Below are positions 13,588 to 19,529 of a DNA stretch of 24,588 bases, piece by piece. Position 1 is the first letter of the stretch. Each line of letters begins with the position of its first letter. Source of the DNA: a virus. Under the pieces are notes generated by a model. That model saw only the letters and a list, made by a program, of their open reading frames with translations, was not told where the DNA came from and did no database searches. Made by a program: the position numbers and the translations under genes. The stretch lies in IMG/VR virus record IMGVR_UViG_3300020221_000119, positions 1-24,588 of that record. The stretch is one strand, 5' to 3'.

Positions 13588-14286
13588 TCAGTCCCACAAG
13601 TTCTGATAATACTTTCCGAACAGCATCAAACCCTTGCTGATTCGCTCCTGATGCTTCTGGCGACCATCCCAGTCACATTTTCCCTCAACAGCCCAACGAA
13701 CAGGAACAATCTCTTTTCCCTCATCTTCGGGATAGCACGATAGATCAATCTCAGGTCTCTGAATCCAATATTGACTTTCCCAGTCATTATCAGGTTGAAG
13801 TTGTTCAAAAGCCCAGATCATTTCATCGAGAACCCAATTCCAACGGTCATGAATGTTATAAGACATACCCTCTTCATTATCAATTCGATAAAAATTAAAT
13901 GTGTCTTGCGCATCATATTCTTCGGTGTTAATCGTTCGCATATATTCAGGAACATCATCAAAATCAACAAAACCAGAACCGTGCTTTACTTCTTTCAGTT
14001 TCTTTAGCATCGGCAAAATAATCGGTGATAGTGTGCTGTCCATGCTCCATACATCATAACCATCAATGCGAATTTTCATTTTGCGTTGCCCACGAATTTC
14101 GTGAACTTTTTCACAAAAATCGTTAAGAAAACTCTTCGACAACCGATCACCTAGGCGTGAACTGATTTTATAATCCCACCGATTACATAATTCTTCAGAT
14201 GGATATTTTTTCTGCCAAAAGAACAGCGCATCAACGATTTGATACGGTCCGATCCAATTCTTATAAGGTCCAAGATAAACTTTCAT
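13588..14286 (-). CDS. Conserved phage protein with DVWSMDSTL motif (232 aa)
   Basis: ATG at 14286 has AAGGAG 7 bases upstream. The protein begins MKVYLGPYKNWIGPYQIVDA, followed by RKMKIRIDGYDVWSMDSTLS, IILPMLKKLKEVKHG, FVDFDDVPEYMR, WNWVLDEMIWAFEQLQ and ends LMLFGKYYQNLWD. I recognise this family from many phages as a large conserved hypothetical; the 'YDTWSMD.TLa.Ii.PmLkqLK..KHG' block is its hallmark. The Trp/Asp-rich conserved motifs suggest an enzyme or ligand-binding protein, but none is proven. Confidence 0.93.
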   Translation of the reverse strand: MKVYLGPYKNWIGPYQIVDALFFWQKKYPSEELCNRWDYKISSRLGDRLSKSFLNDFCEKVHEIRGQRKMKIRIDGYDVWSMDSTLSPIILPMLKKLKEVKHGSGFVDFDDVPEYMRTINTEEYDAQDTFNFYRIDNEEGMSYNIHDRWNWVLDEMIWAFEQLQPDNDWESQYWIQRPEIDLSCYPEDEGKEIVPVRWAVEGKCDWDGRQKHQERISKGLMLFGKYYQNLWD

Positions 14287-14297
14287 TAATATACTCC

Positions 14298-14531
14298 TTA
14301 AGAATGTTCGATCCAATCAAAATTTAAAATTAGCTTCATCATCTTTTTATGAAACCAGTTAGGCTTCGAATATGCAGCAATGACAAATTTATTTTGAGTG
14401 CTTGCATTAGGAAAGACCCAAACACCATAAGTTTTTGGCGGAATAATGAGACGCTTTTCTAGTTCTTCTGCCGGCAGTTCAAACGGCTTTAAACTTACAG
14501 GTTCAGCAAATATTTTCACTTCTTCATTCAT
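14298..14531 (-). CDS. Small hypothetical protein (77 aa)
   Basis: The ATG at 14531 shares a base with the stop of the upstream membrane protein (TAATG), arguing for this start over a GTG at 14543. The protein begins MNEEVKIFAEPVSLKPFEL, has AEELEKRLIIPPKTYGVWV and a basic C-terminal half with SKPNWFHKKMMKL. No domain is recognised. Confidence 0.78.
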   Translation of the reverse strand: MNEEVKIFAEPVSLKPFELPAEELEKRLIIPPKTYGVWVFPNASTQNKFVIAAYSKPNWFHKKMMKLILNFDWIEHS

Positions 14532-14707
14532 TACACCACCCACCCGATTAGTTTTAAAATATGTTCAACAACCAGATACACTGCTGTTGGGGGAAAAATA
14601 ATAGAGAAAAAGGTTAACCAAAACCCCTTTGCTAATGCAATTCCCATAGGCCAGATTATAAAAACCAAAAACAGTAGGAATATGTATTCAAATAATTTCA
14701 CATTCAT
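14531..14707 (-). CDS. Small membrane protein (58 aa)
   Basis: ATG at 14707 begins MNVKLFEYIFLLFLVFIIWP, then GIALAKGFWLTFFSIIF, PPTAVYLVVEHIL and ends KLIGWVV. Two closely spaced hydrophobic helices cover nearly the entire length, so it is an integral membrane protein. The ribosome site is weak (AAAGA). Its stop forms a TAATG junction with the next gene. It resembles the many very short membrane proteins of phage early regions; role unknown. Confidence 0.75.
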   Translation of the reverse strand: MNVKLFEYIFLLFLVFIIWPMGIALAKGFWLTFFSIIFPPTAVYLVVEHILKLIGWVV

Positions 14708-14735
14708 AATGATCTTTTAGCTATAGCGATAAAAT

Positions 14736-14996
14736 CTACCATCCAACCTTTGCAATAACGATTTTATCTGAATCTGATTCATTACCAAATTTTCGCTTTA
14801 GCCACGAGGTAAACGGACCATCCTTAGCTACAGCCATACAAATGTTCTCGTTGAGAAATTGTTCTGCATCTTCTTTACTAATCAAGCCGCGATGCCCCAG
14901 TGTATGAACCGTGGCACTCATTGCACCCATGAGCAGCTGATTAATTGCATCTTCCCCCTCAATCATTCGATTCAGACATCTCTGGTTAATTTTCAT
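14736..14996 (-). CDS. Hypothetical helical protein (86 aa)
   Basis: ATG at 14996 follows GAGG with 6-base spacing inside the upstream gene, with an 11-base overlap. It starts MKINQRCLNRMIEGEDAINQ and contains a hydrophobic helix LLMGAMSATVHTLGHRGLI, then KEDAEQFLNENICMAV and the C-terminal SDKIVIAKVGW. It seems soluble with a helical core; no family recognised. Confidence 0.8.
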   Translation of the reverse strand: MKINQRCLNRMIEGEDAINQLLMGAMSATVHTLGHRGLISKEDAEQFLNENICMAVAKDGPFTSWLKRKFGNESDSDKIVIAKVGW

Positions 14997-15234
14997 GTTC
15001 TTCCTCTTTATATGTATTTGGTTCTGACAAAATAAATGTCAAAGGATTTGGTTCTGCACCAGACAATATGCGAATCTTCTCAAGAAGCTCGCCTAAAGGT
15101 TCTAGCATCATAGCCCGACAGCAGCTAATGCATATCGGGTTAAATGGTCGGTCACTATCGCTATATTCTACACGATTTAAATATGTCGTGAATAGCTCAT
15201 GAACGGCTTCTTTTAGTTCATCTTTTTCATTCAT
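14986..15234 (-). CDS. Hypothetical protein with CxxCC motif (82 aa)
   Basis: The ATG at 15234 directly follows the stop of the upstream gene (TAAATG), suggesting re-initiation. The N-terminus is an acidic helix (MNEKDELKEAVHELFTTYL). The middle carries RPFNPICISCCRAMMLEPLG, where Cys residues could bind metal, though too few are visible for a full zinc site. The C-terminus ends acidic (KEEEHEN). Unrecognised. Confidence 0.78.
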   Translation of the reverse strand: MNEKDELKEAVHELFTTYLNRVEYSDSDRPFNPICISCCRAMMLEPLGELLEKIRILSGAEPNPLTFILSEPNTYKEEEHEN

Positions 15235-15432
15235 TTAAGATTCATCATCAACAATTTCAACAAATTCCAAGCAGAGATCATACATCTCTTTGAAACCAAG
15301 GCGTTCATCGCGAGTCATATCAGCAGTAAACTCTTCAATGGAACCAGCTTCACGCATAGCTTCAATAACCTGACGCAATGCACCAGCAGTGTTTTCACAC
15401 ATGCAGTAAGACATGTTAGGACCACGACTCAT
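15235..15432 (-). CDS. Conserved phage protein with MSYCxxENT motif (65 aa)
   Basis: ATG at 15432 has AAGGA 7 bases upstream. Residues 7-15 read MSYCMCENT, a signature seen at the very start of a small protein family in many phages (commonly MSYCMFENT). A start at 15414 would match the usual N-terminus but lacks a ribosome site. The rest is helical: LRQVIEAMREAGSIEEF, then DERLGFKEMYDLCLEFVEIV. Function unknown. It is first behind the promoter at 15466-15493. Confidence 0.88.
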   Translation of the reverse strand: MSRGPNMSYCMCENTAGALRQVIEAMREAGSIEEFTADMTRDERLGFKEMYDLCLEFVEIVDDES

Positions 15433-15465
15433 CTCAATTTCCTTTAATTCTCACTCAACAAGCAT

Positions 15466-15493
15466 ATTATACACTATCCACAGGAAATGTCAA
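15466..15493 (-). promoter_or_regulatory. Consensus sigma70 promoter cassette with GTTGAGTGA start element
   Basis: Minus strand reads TTGACA (15488-15493), 16 bases, TGTATAAT (-10 at 15466-15471), then six bases and GTTGAGTGA (15451-15459). The cassette overlaps the 3' end of the preceding gene. Confidence 0.9.
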
Positions 15494-16106
15494 CAAAATT
15501 ATCAAGTGTCTTCTTCACAGCAAAACTACCAAGTCTATCCGTAATGAGAATCAGTTTCTTATTCTCACCAGTGGGTTGTACATATTTTTCTTTAATGGTA
15601 TCAGCACTATCCCACTTCATCGATACAGACTTTCTATTAGCCGGTAAACCGGCAGTCTCCCCAACCTTCTTCCAATTATCAGCCAAGTACACAGCACCTG
15701 ACTTATTACCACCTATAGTAGTAACGATAGCAATCAAATCATCCCCATAATTATCATACCAATCTTGTCTCGCACGATTTCTAATACTCCTTAAGATCCG
15801 CGATCCTAAATTCGGTATGCGGTCTATCATACAGAATCGCTTATTATCGGCTACATTATTAAAGATATCGTCAAATTGCTTCTGGCTAACATTAAAATAA
15901 TTTAATATCGCCTTCGGCGTGGGCTTAAACCCGGAACCGATCCAGAAAGTACCGACATCTTTTCCCTCATAATTAATGATATACTTTAAACATCTTCCGA
16001 CAGTTCTACTGCTACCAACATATGAGTGGTAATCGATAACCATCTGATCAGCTAATCGTTTATCCTGAATGCTTCTGGCGATCCTGATGTTTAACGAATC
16101 GCTCAC
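15474..16106 (-). CDS. Putative Mom/DUF4338-type protein, possible DNA modification (210 aa)
   Basis: The middle and C-terminal parts hold NKRFCMIDRIPNLGSRILRS, RARQDWYDNYGDDLIAIVTT and SGAVYLADNWKKVGETAGL. The sequence 'N.RF.... .IpNLgSriL ... DW...yGd....vtt.....GavY.A.NW..vGeTaG' resembles DUF4338 (also in Druantia DruA) and Mom-like GNAT-fold DNA-modification proteins. I infer this from motif memory, not alignment. The N-terminal KYIINYEGKDVGTFWIGSGF fits a GNAT-like strand order. GTG at 16106 overlaps the upstream stop as GTGA; TTG at 16109 is nearer the GGAG site. If correct, it could modify phage DNA against host defences. Confidence 0.6.
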   Translation of the reverse strand: MSDSLNIRIARSIQDKRLADQMVIDYHSYVGSSRTVGRCLKYIINYEGKDVGTFWIGSGFKPTPKAILNYFNVSQKQFDDIFNNVADNKRFCMIDRIPNLGSRILRSIRNRARQDWYDNYGDDLIAIVTTIGGNKSGAVYLADNWKKVGETAGLPANRKSVSMKWDSADTIKEKYVQPTGENKKLILITDRLGSFAVKKTLDNFVDISCG

Positions 16107-16270
16107 CAATGTCTAATCACTCCAGCGACAATGAATAGATTAGTTATCAAGTATGTCAGAACAATTACAGACCTGATCAGAGCAATTCGATCAGACTCTG
16201 AATTAGTCTTCCCAGACTTTTCACCTAAAGCTTTAGCCCATAATCTCCATATATTTTCTAATCCACGCAT
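16103..16270 (-). CDS. Small tail-anchored membrane protein (55 aa)
   Basis: ATG at 16270 gives MRGLENIWRLWAKALGEKSG, a basic loop, then a single hydrophobic helix (VIVLTYLITNLFIVAGVI) ending RHW. A short helical cytoplasmic part plus a C-terminal membrane helix is likely. GAG lies 6 bases upstream. It ends in a GTGA overlap with the Mom-like gene. The plus-strand frame over 16131-16331 is judged a shadow of this gene. Confidence 0.75.
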   Translation of the reverse strand: MRGLENIWRLWAKALGEKSGKTNSESDRIALIRSVIVLTYLITNLFIVAGVIRHW

Positions 16271-16490
16271 ATGGTACTCGATAAAATTACTAAGAAAAAA
16301 AGATCAAAAAAAAGTTGTGTTTTTTAGCTAAAAAAGAGCATTTTTTCCGAAAAGCCAATGAAAAAACACTATTTTTTAAGGGAAAACACAACTTTTTAAA
16401 TGCTGTTTTTGAAAACATCAGGAAACAGCATAAAATAATGGTTTATTGCAGTGGTGTATGGTTACCCATTATCCACTAAAGAAAAACCAA
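16271..16490. other. Gene-free A/T-tract island with nested inverted repeats
   Basis: No convincing gene is seen in these 220 bases. Runs of A and T dominate 16295-16398. A perfect 15-base inverted repeat (16309-16323 with 16383-16397) has AAAAAGTTGTGTTTT as its left arm; on the minus strand its distal arm is followed by T8, like a weak terminator. A 9-base repeat ATGCTGTTT (16400-16408 with 16423-16431) adjoins it. The stretch could be a terminator, a small RNA or a replication site. Confidence 0.65.
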
Positions 16491-16622
16491 TTAATCACTA
16501 ATTCGGCGTTCCTCTACAGAAACGAATACTTTGGTTTTCTTATAAATCAATTCAGCAGCAGCCATGGCTTTTTGCAAAGTATCGTAAACCTTCTTCCCAT
16601 TTACAATGTAAACCATTTTCAT
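16491..16622 (-). CDS. Very small hypothetical protein (43 aa)
   Basis: ATG at 16622 has GAGG 7 bases upstream. The protein reads MKMVYIVNGKKVYDTLQKAM and continues with AAAELIYKKTKVFVSVEERR, a strand-helix-strand pattern ending ISD. It is too short for most annotation cut-offs, but its ribosome site and amphipathic helix support it. It resembles the 'MyvV.GKvf.tL.kAm..A..' type of small phage protein. The plus frame 16446-16646 opposite it is a shadow. Confidence 0.75.
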   Translation of the reverse strand: MKMVYIVNGKKVYDTLQKAMAAAELIYKKTKVFVSVEERRISD

Positions 16623-16642
16623 GTCAATACCTCGAGTACCTA

Positions 16643-16840
16643 TTAAAGAGTTACAATACGGAAGTTACTGAATTTCTTATACTTACCGCGCTTGGCAGCT
16701 AATTTATTAATAAAGACCAGAGCGGATTCTTGTGTTGCAAAGTGGACAGAATCTTCCAGTGCAAAAGCCTCTTTACCGATCTTAATATTGGCAGTAAAGA
16801 GAACTTTAACTTTATAACCAGCAGCTTTCCAGTCGATCAT
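16643..16840 (-). CDS. Small hypothetical protein (65 aa)
   Basis: I chose ATG at 16840 because GAGG lies 6 bases upstream; ATG at 16852 has no such site. The protein starts MIDWKAAGYKVKVLFTANIK, then EAFALEDSVHFATQESALVF and a basic C-terminus AAKRGKYKKFSNFRIVTL. A helix (ATQESALVFINKLAAKRGK) between strands is likely. It is the first gene after the promoter at 16875-16902. Function unknown. Confidence 0.8.
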   Translation of the reverse strand: MIDWKAAGYKVKVLFTANIKIGKEAFALEDSVHFATQESALVFINKLAAKRGKYKKFSNFRIVTL

Positions 16841-16874
16841 CTCAAACCTCATCTATCACTCACTCAACGATTAC

Positions 16875-16902
16875 ATTATACATCATTGGTGCTAGATGTC
16901 AA
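16875..16902 (-). promoter_or_regulatory. Consensus sigma70 promoter cassette with GTTGAGTGA start element
   Basis: Minus strand reads GCTTGACA (-35 at 16897-16902), 16 bases, TGTATAAT (-10 at 16875-16880), then six bases and GTTGAGTGA (16860-16868). CCATAAAAA (16906-16914) lies upstream of the -35. Confidence 0.9.
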
Positions 16903-16919
16903 GCTTTTTTATGGTCCGA

Positions 16920-17399
16920 TCAATAGTTTGTGAAATTGTGCCACTTCGGATCTTGAATATAAGCCTTGGCGTACTCAGAGTGTAGATCAAGCAATTCACG
17001 AGTATCATCCAGATGAATCTTCCAAGTACCATCTTTGGTCATCAGATAATTGAATTCCTCCACAGGAGAAAATTCTAGATAATCTTCGATAGAGTCAAAG
17101 CCCAAAACCCTATGCTCTTTAAGATTTTTTTTGTTATAATGATCTCTTCCGAAGAACTCACAAATAAACTTGTCATCATCTTTATTTACGGTCTCGATAA
17201 ACTCTTCATCTTCATCACCAATGGTCTTACCTAGAGCAGAGAGATTACCAAGCTCCAAGAGAGAAGCGACACGAACCGGAGTGGTATAGTAGCCCAGAAG
17301 CAATCGCCCGTTATGCATAATATAACCACTCCAGTGGCAGTAAATTTGCCCAACCATTCCGTTGGGAAACTCCAAAGCGATAGTAGACCTAGTAGCCAT
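16920..17399 (-). CDS. Conserved phage protein, MATRSTIA family (159 aa)
   Basis: ATG at 17399 has GGAG 5 bases upstream. The protein begins MATRSTIALEFPNGMVGQIY, followed by CHWSGYIMHNGRLLLGYY and a VASLLELGNLSALG motif. Its C-terminal half is acidic and ends DPKWHNFTNY. The MATRSTIA start with 'vyCHWDGY..hnG..L...Y......v..Li.lGdlS.LG' is a well-known widespread phage family without assigned function. Likely cytoplasmic, with a beta-rich N-terminal half. Confidence 0.92.
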   Translation of the reverse strand: MATRSTIALEFPNGMVGQIYCHWSGYIMHNGRLLLGYYTTPVRVASLLELGNLSALGKTIGDEDEEFIETVNKDDDKFICEFFGRDHYNKKNLKEHRVLGFDSIEDYLEFSPVEEFNYLMTKDGTWKIHLDDTRELLDLHSEYAKAYIQDPKWHNFTNY

Positions 17400-17413
17400 T
17401 TGTTCTCCAAATA

Positions 17414-17617
17414 TCAGTAAATAACAACACTCAACTCATTATGCTTTAAGACAACGACATCTCTAATACTGCCATAAACAGTAATAGGCTCATCCAAAGC
17501 AACCGTATGATTCACATTCCCACCAAAAGTAACGCGACTTTCCTTTACGATACCAGACACTAGAAACTCGCCTAGATATTCACCCTTTACTCGCAAACCT
17601 TCCAGAATCCAGCTCAT
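17414..17617 (-). CDS. Small conserved phage beta-rich protein (67 aa)
   Basis: ATG at 17617 overlaps the upstream stop in an ATGA junction. The protein reads MSWILEGLRVKGEYLGEFL, then GIVKESRVTFGGNVNHTVAL and EPITVYGSIRDVVVLKHNEL, nearly all short strands, consistent with a small barrel. I know this type from phage genomes ('GlrVkG.YlG.fpvtG.V..SRv.fGG...ht V.Ld.PI.vyG..Rd'); function unknown. Confidence 0.87.
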   Translation of the reverse strand: MSWILEGLRVKGEYLGEFLVSGIVKESRVTFGGNVNHTVALDEPITVYGSIRDVVVLKHNELSVVIY

Positions 17618-17895
17618 ACAACAGCCTCTTCAATCTTACGGTAATAATCATAGGACCGAATCTTGCTCCGCCGATTGGTCACATTATCGCGATACTCAAC
17701 CTTGATACCAGCAGCTTTCAGACTCACAACGAAAGTGTGCAGATCACAATCCTCTTCCAAGTAAACAAAAGCACCACGCTGGTAAGAGTATGAGGAAATC
17801 TTCTGAATCAAGTCATGAGCGATTAACATTACTCGAGGAACCTTCAGCCAACCATGCCCAGGATCCGCGTAAAAGTTAAAAGTCATCGTTTTCAT
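17614..17895 (-). CDS. Conserved phage protein, ADPGHGWLKVP family (93 aa)
   Basis: The protein reads MKTMTFNFYADPGHGWLKVP, then SYSYQRGAFVYLEEDCDLHT and a C-terminal RSKIRSYDYYRK. The sequence 'aDpGHGWl.Vp ... iS.fSYqrg..vYLEEDcD...F' is a strongly conserved phage motif of unknown function; an Asp, His and Glu set could form a metal site (inference). ATG at 17895 is the first start; a Met at residue 4 is the alternative. The ribosome site is weak, and it is first behind the promoter at 17926-17953. Confidence 0.92.
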   Translation of the reverse strand: MKTMTFNFYADPGHGWLKVPRVMLIAHDLIQKISSYSYQRGAFVYLEEDCDLHTFVVSLKAAGIKVEYRDNVTNRRSKIRSYDYYRKIEEAVV

Positions 17896-17925
17896 CTCAA
17901 TATCTTATCATCACTCAACGATTAC

Positions 17926-17953
17926 ATTATACAGACATCCTAGGTAATGTCAA
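17926..17953 (-). promoter_or_regulatory. Consensus sigma70 promoter cassette with GTTGAGTGA start element
   Basis: Minus strand reads GCTTGACA (-35 at 17948-17953), 16 bases, TGTATAAT (-10 at 17926-17931), then six bases and GTTGAGTGA (17911-17919). Positions -10 to +10 match the 16875 promoter base for base (TATAATGTAATCGTTGAGTGA). A CCATAATAA box is upstream. Confidence 0.9.
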
Positions 17954-18003
17954 GCATTATTATGGCTTAAACGGAAAGTAACACTTACTGTAACATATTG
18001 TAC

Positions 18004-18183
18004 TCAAAAGTCATAGTTCTCATTAAGCTTCCGATCAATATAGTCACTACAAACTCCCTCTAGAGGTAATGCCCTAGGTTCAGGATTCTTGCGACACTCT
18101 GGAATGTATCCCTTACCGTTATAAGTATAATCCCACCGCCAGAAGATATGCTGACAAGTCTTGCAAGTCTTTTCTGTCAACAT
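18004..18183 (-). CDS. Small Cys-rich, possibly zinc-binding protein (59 aa)
   Basis: ATG at 18183 overlaps the upstream stop by 7 bases. The protein reads MLTEKTCKTCQHIFWRWDYT, then PECRKNPEPRALPLEGVCSD and ends with NENYDF. CxxC plus two later Cys could bind one metal ion. Similar 'CktC.hy...g..C..np......gvCsdY' proteins occur in phages. Another CxxC protein lies immediately upstream. Confidence 0.78.
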   Translation of the reverse strand: MLTEKTCKTCQHIFWRWDYTYNGKGYIPECRKNPEPRALPLEGVCSDYIDRKLNENYDF

Positions 18184-18380
18184 TGGTACGATTCAACCTT
18201 ATATGATGCAAAACCACATTTAGGGCACCTGACCAGTTTCTTCGGAGGCAAGCTTGTTAACACTGAACCAGAATCGTCATAGACCATTTCTGTATGACAA
18301 TTGTCACATAATACATTAGCTTTCACGATAACATTCATCGCAAAGTAAGCATCGTTGTTATGTTCATTAAGCGTCTTCAT
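18177..18380 (-). CDS. Zinc-ribbon phage protein, MKTLNEHN type (67 aa)
   Basis: The protein begins MKTLNEHNNDAYFAMNVIVK and carries two zinc knuckles, VLCDNCHTEM and VRCPKCGFAS, separated by a PPKK loop, giving a classic four-Cys zinc ribbon. The opening MKTL.EHN followed by two CxxC pairs is a recognisable small phage family. It may bind nucleic acid or RNA polymerase (inference). The ribosome site is weak (AAAGA). Confidence 0.88.
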   Translation of the reverse strand: MKTLNEHNNDAYFAMNVIVKANVLCDNCHTEMVYDDSGSVLTSLPPKKLVRCPKCGFASYKVESYQC

Positions 18381-18391
18381 TTCATTAATCT

Positions 18392-18688
18392 TTACTTAAA
18401 ATCACCTCTACGCACCAGAACTTCAAACATCTCAAATAGCTTTTCAAACTTCATTTGGTACAAGGTCTCAATACCGATAAGAGCATTATGCAGAGTATCA
18501 TTCGATAGTTTACCACTATCTATAGCACTACCGATAGTCTTAACATCTTCTACTACATTCCAGCAAGTCATAATTTGCTGTTCAAAATCGAAACGATCCA
18601 TTATTATACTCACTCCGTAATCAGATTTAAAATAGGTATCACTGGTACCAATACCTACATTACCATCAGCATCAATTCTAATACTCAT
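18392..18688 (-). CDS. Hypothetical protein: tail-fibre-like prefix joined to MDRFDFEQ family (98 aa)
   Basis: Residues 1-29 begin MSIRIDADGNVGIGTSDTYF, matching the 'mRIdssGNVGIGT' motif typical of phage tail-fibre repeats. Residues 30-98 begin MDRFDFEQQIMTCWNVVEDV and end QMKFEKLFEMFEVLVRRGDF, a small helical phage family that normally starts at MxRFDFE. ATG at 18688 has GGGA 5 bases upstream, so the fused form is probably made. ATG at 18601 has GAG 7 bases upstream and could give the short form. Function unknown. Confidence 0.82.
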   Translation of the reverse strand: MSIRIDADGNVGIGTSDTYFKSDYGVSIIMDRFDFEQQIMTCWNVVEDVKTIGSAIDSGKLSNDTLHNALIGIETLYQMKFEKLFEMFEVLVRRGDFK

Positions 18689-18805
18689 TCATTTCCCATT
18701 TGCTATAGACCGTACACGATCCTCGATAGACCTGTTGGCTAACATAAGACATAATTAATCCATATTAAATTTGATTATAATTAATGCAACACTTAGTATA
18801 GGTCA

Positions 18806-18955
18806 CTAACAAATAGAAATTTTATAATCTTCTTTGGAAGCCTCAAGTATCTCAACAAGATCACTACAAAGCTTATTATAGCAGGTACTCCGCAGTTGGT
18901 CGATCAATTCATCACACTCACTTACTGACAAATCAACTTCGATCATCTTTTCCAT
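18806..18955 (-). CDS. Very small acidic hypothetical protein (49 aa)
   Basis: ATG at 18955 has AGAG 9 bases upstream. The protein is MEKMIEVDLSVSECDELIDQ then LRSTCYNKLCSDLVEILEAS, ending EDYKISIC. It reads as a strand followed by two helices, with four Cys not arranged as a zinc site. It lies between the two genes that carry tail-fibre-like motifs. The 117 bases after it (18689-18805) hold no supported gene. Confidence 0.65.
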   Translation of the reverse strand: MEKMIEVDLSVSECDELIDQLRSTCYNKLCSDLVEILEASKEDYKISIC

Positions 18956-18961
18956 ACTAGC

Positions 18962-19300
18962 TTACTCTTTTGATGGGCTGATACCGATATTATAATTAGC
19001 ATCAATCCGCATTCTCTCATTCACTTCAGGTGCTTCCGTGTCAATAGATTGTGTTTTCGTGTCAATAGGTGATGATTCCGTGTCAATAGGTTCTAATTCA
19101 TCAAAGTCATCTTCGCTACCATTCTCCTGCTTCTGTCTAATCATTACAGGAGCAGCAGCACCACAAACCGGGCAATAGTTTACTTGACTACCATACTCGT
19201 AATTAGTAACCCAAAACTCACCATCTGAATTCTCATAACAGACTTCTACAGCAGGTCCATAAGCACCATCGGGTGATCTCAGTACACACTCATGCGACAT
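18962..19300 (-). CDS. CPVCG zinc-finger-like protein with IDT repeats and tail-fibre-like C-terminus (112 aa)
   Basis: ATG at 19300 has GGAG 7 bases upstream. Residues 1-50 hold MSHECVLRSPDGAYGPAVEV, a WVTNYEYG stretch and YCPVCGAAAP, a Cys set that could bind metal. Residues 60-92 are acidic and contain three 7-residue units (PIDTESS, PIDTKTQ, SIDTEAP). Residues 93-112 read NERMRIDANYNIGISPSKE, like the tail-fibre motif 'ERMRIDSSGNVGIGT'. The overall design suggests a small N-terminal domain with grafted low-complexity and fibre-derived tails (inference). Confidence 0.82.
   Translation of the reverse strand: MSHECVLRSPDGAYGPAVEVCYENSDGEFWVTNYEYGSQVNYCPVCGAAAPVMIRQKQENGSEDDFDELEPIDTESSPIDTKTQSIDTEAPEVNERMRIDANYNIGISPSKE
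19034..19096 (-). repeat. Three 21-base in-frame repeats (IDT heptapeptides)
   Basis: The plus-strand core CGTGTCAATAG occurs three times at 21-base intervals within the 18962-19300 gene, encoding PIDTESS, PIDTKTQ and SIDTEAP. The cores are nearly identical while the bases between them differ. Confidence 0.75.
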
Positions 19301-19529
19301 TCTTCTTCTCCAATTCTAATCCATCTAGATCATAGAAATCACCACCGGGTGCGTATAGTGCCTCGAACTCTCCATCCCATGGCAAAAAGGATCTGGTAGG
19401 GTCATGCATAGCCCAACTTCTCTTACACCTGGTGCAAGAGACCTTCCGCGCCCTATAATTCAATACTCTCTCGACAACATACTTGTGCCCAAAGATGGCG
19501 CAAATGATCCGGTTAAACATGTTACTCAT
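19290..19529 (-). CDS. Small zinc-binding phage protein (79 aa)
   Basis: From ATG at 19529 the protein reads MSNMFNRIICAIFGHKYVVE, then RKVSCTRCKRSWAMHDPTRS and LPWDGEFEALY. The pattern 'lF GH.y......RkvkC.RC.k.W.MnD..r.flPWD.Ef..mY' is a family I know from phages. One CxxC and His residues may bind zinc. A start at 19520 (MFNRII) is equally possible; the longer frame to 19577 overlaps the upstream gene too much. It overlaps the next gene by 11 bases. Confidence 0.83.
   Translation of the reverse strand: MSNMFNRIICAIFGHKYVVERVLNYRARKVSCTRCKRSWAMHDPTRSFLPWDGEFEALYAPGGDFYDLDGLELEKKNVA

Noticed and set aside
16131-16331. Plus-strand frame of 66 codons as a gene
   Set aside because: No ribosome site, and it lies opposite the better supported 55-residue minus-strand membrane protein with a GTGA junction; its end runs into A/T tracts.
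16309-16431. CRISPR-like or tRNA structures in the repeat-rich island
   Set aside because: Repeats are inverted rather than evenly spaced direct units, and no cloverleaf with a T-loop sequence can be drawn.
18689-18745. 18-codon frame MLANRSIEDRVRSIANGK before the 18688 gene
   Set aside because: It ends right next to the following ATG and looks protein-like, but there is no ribosome site and it is too short to support alone.
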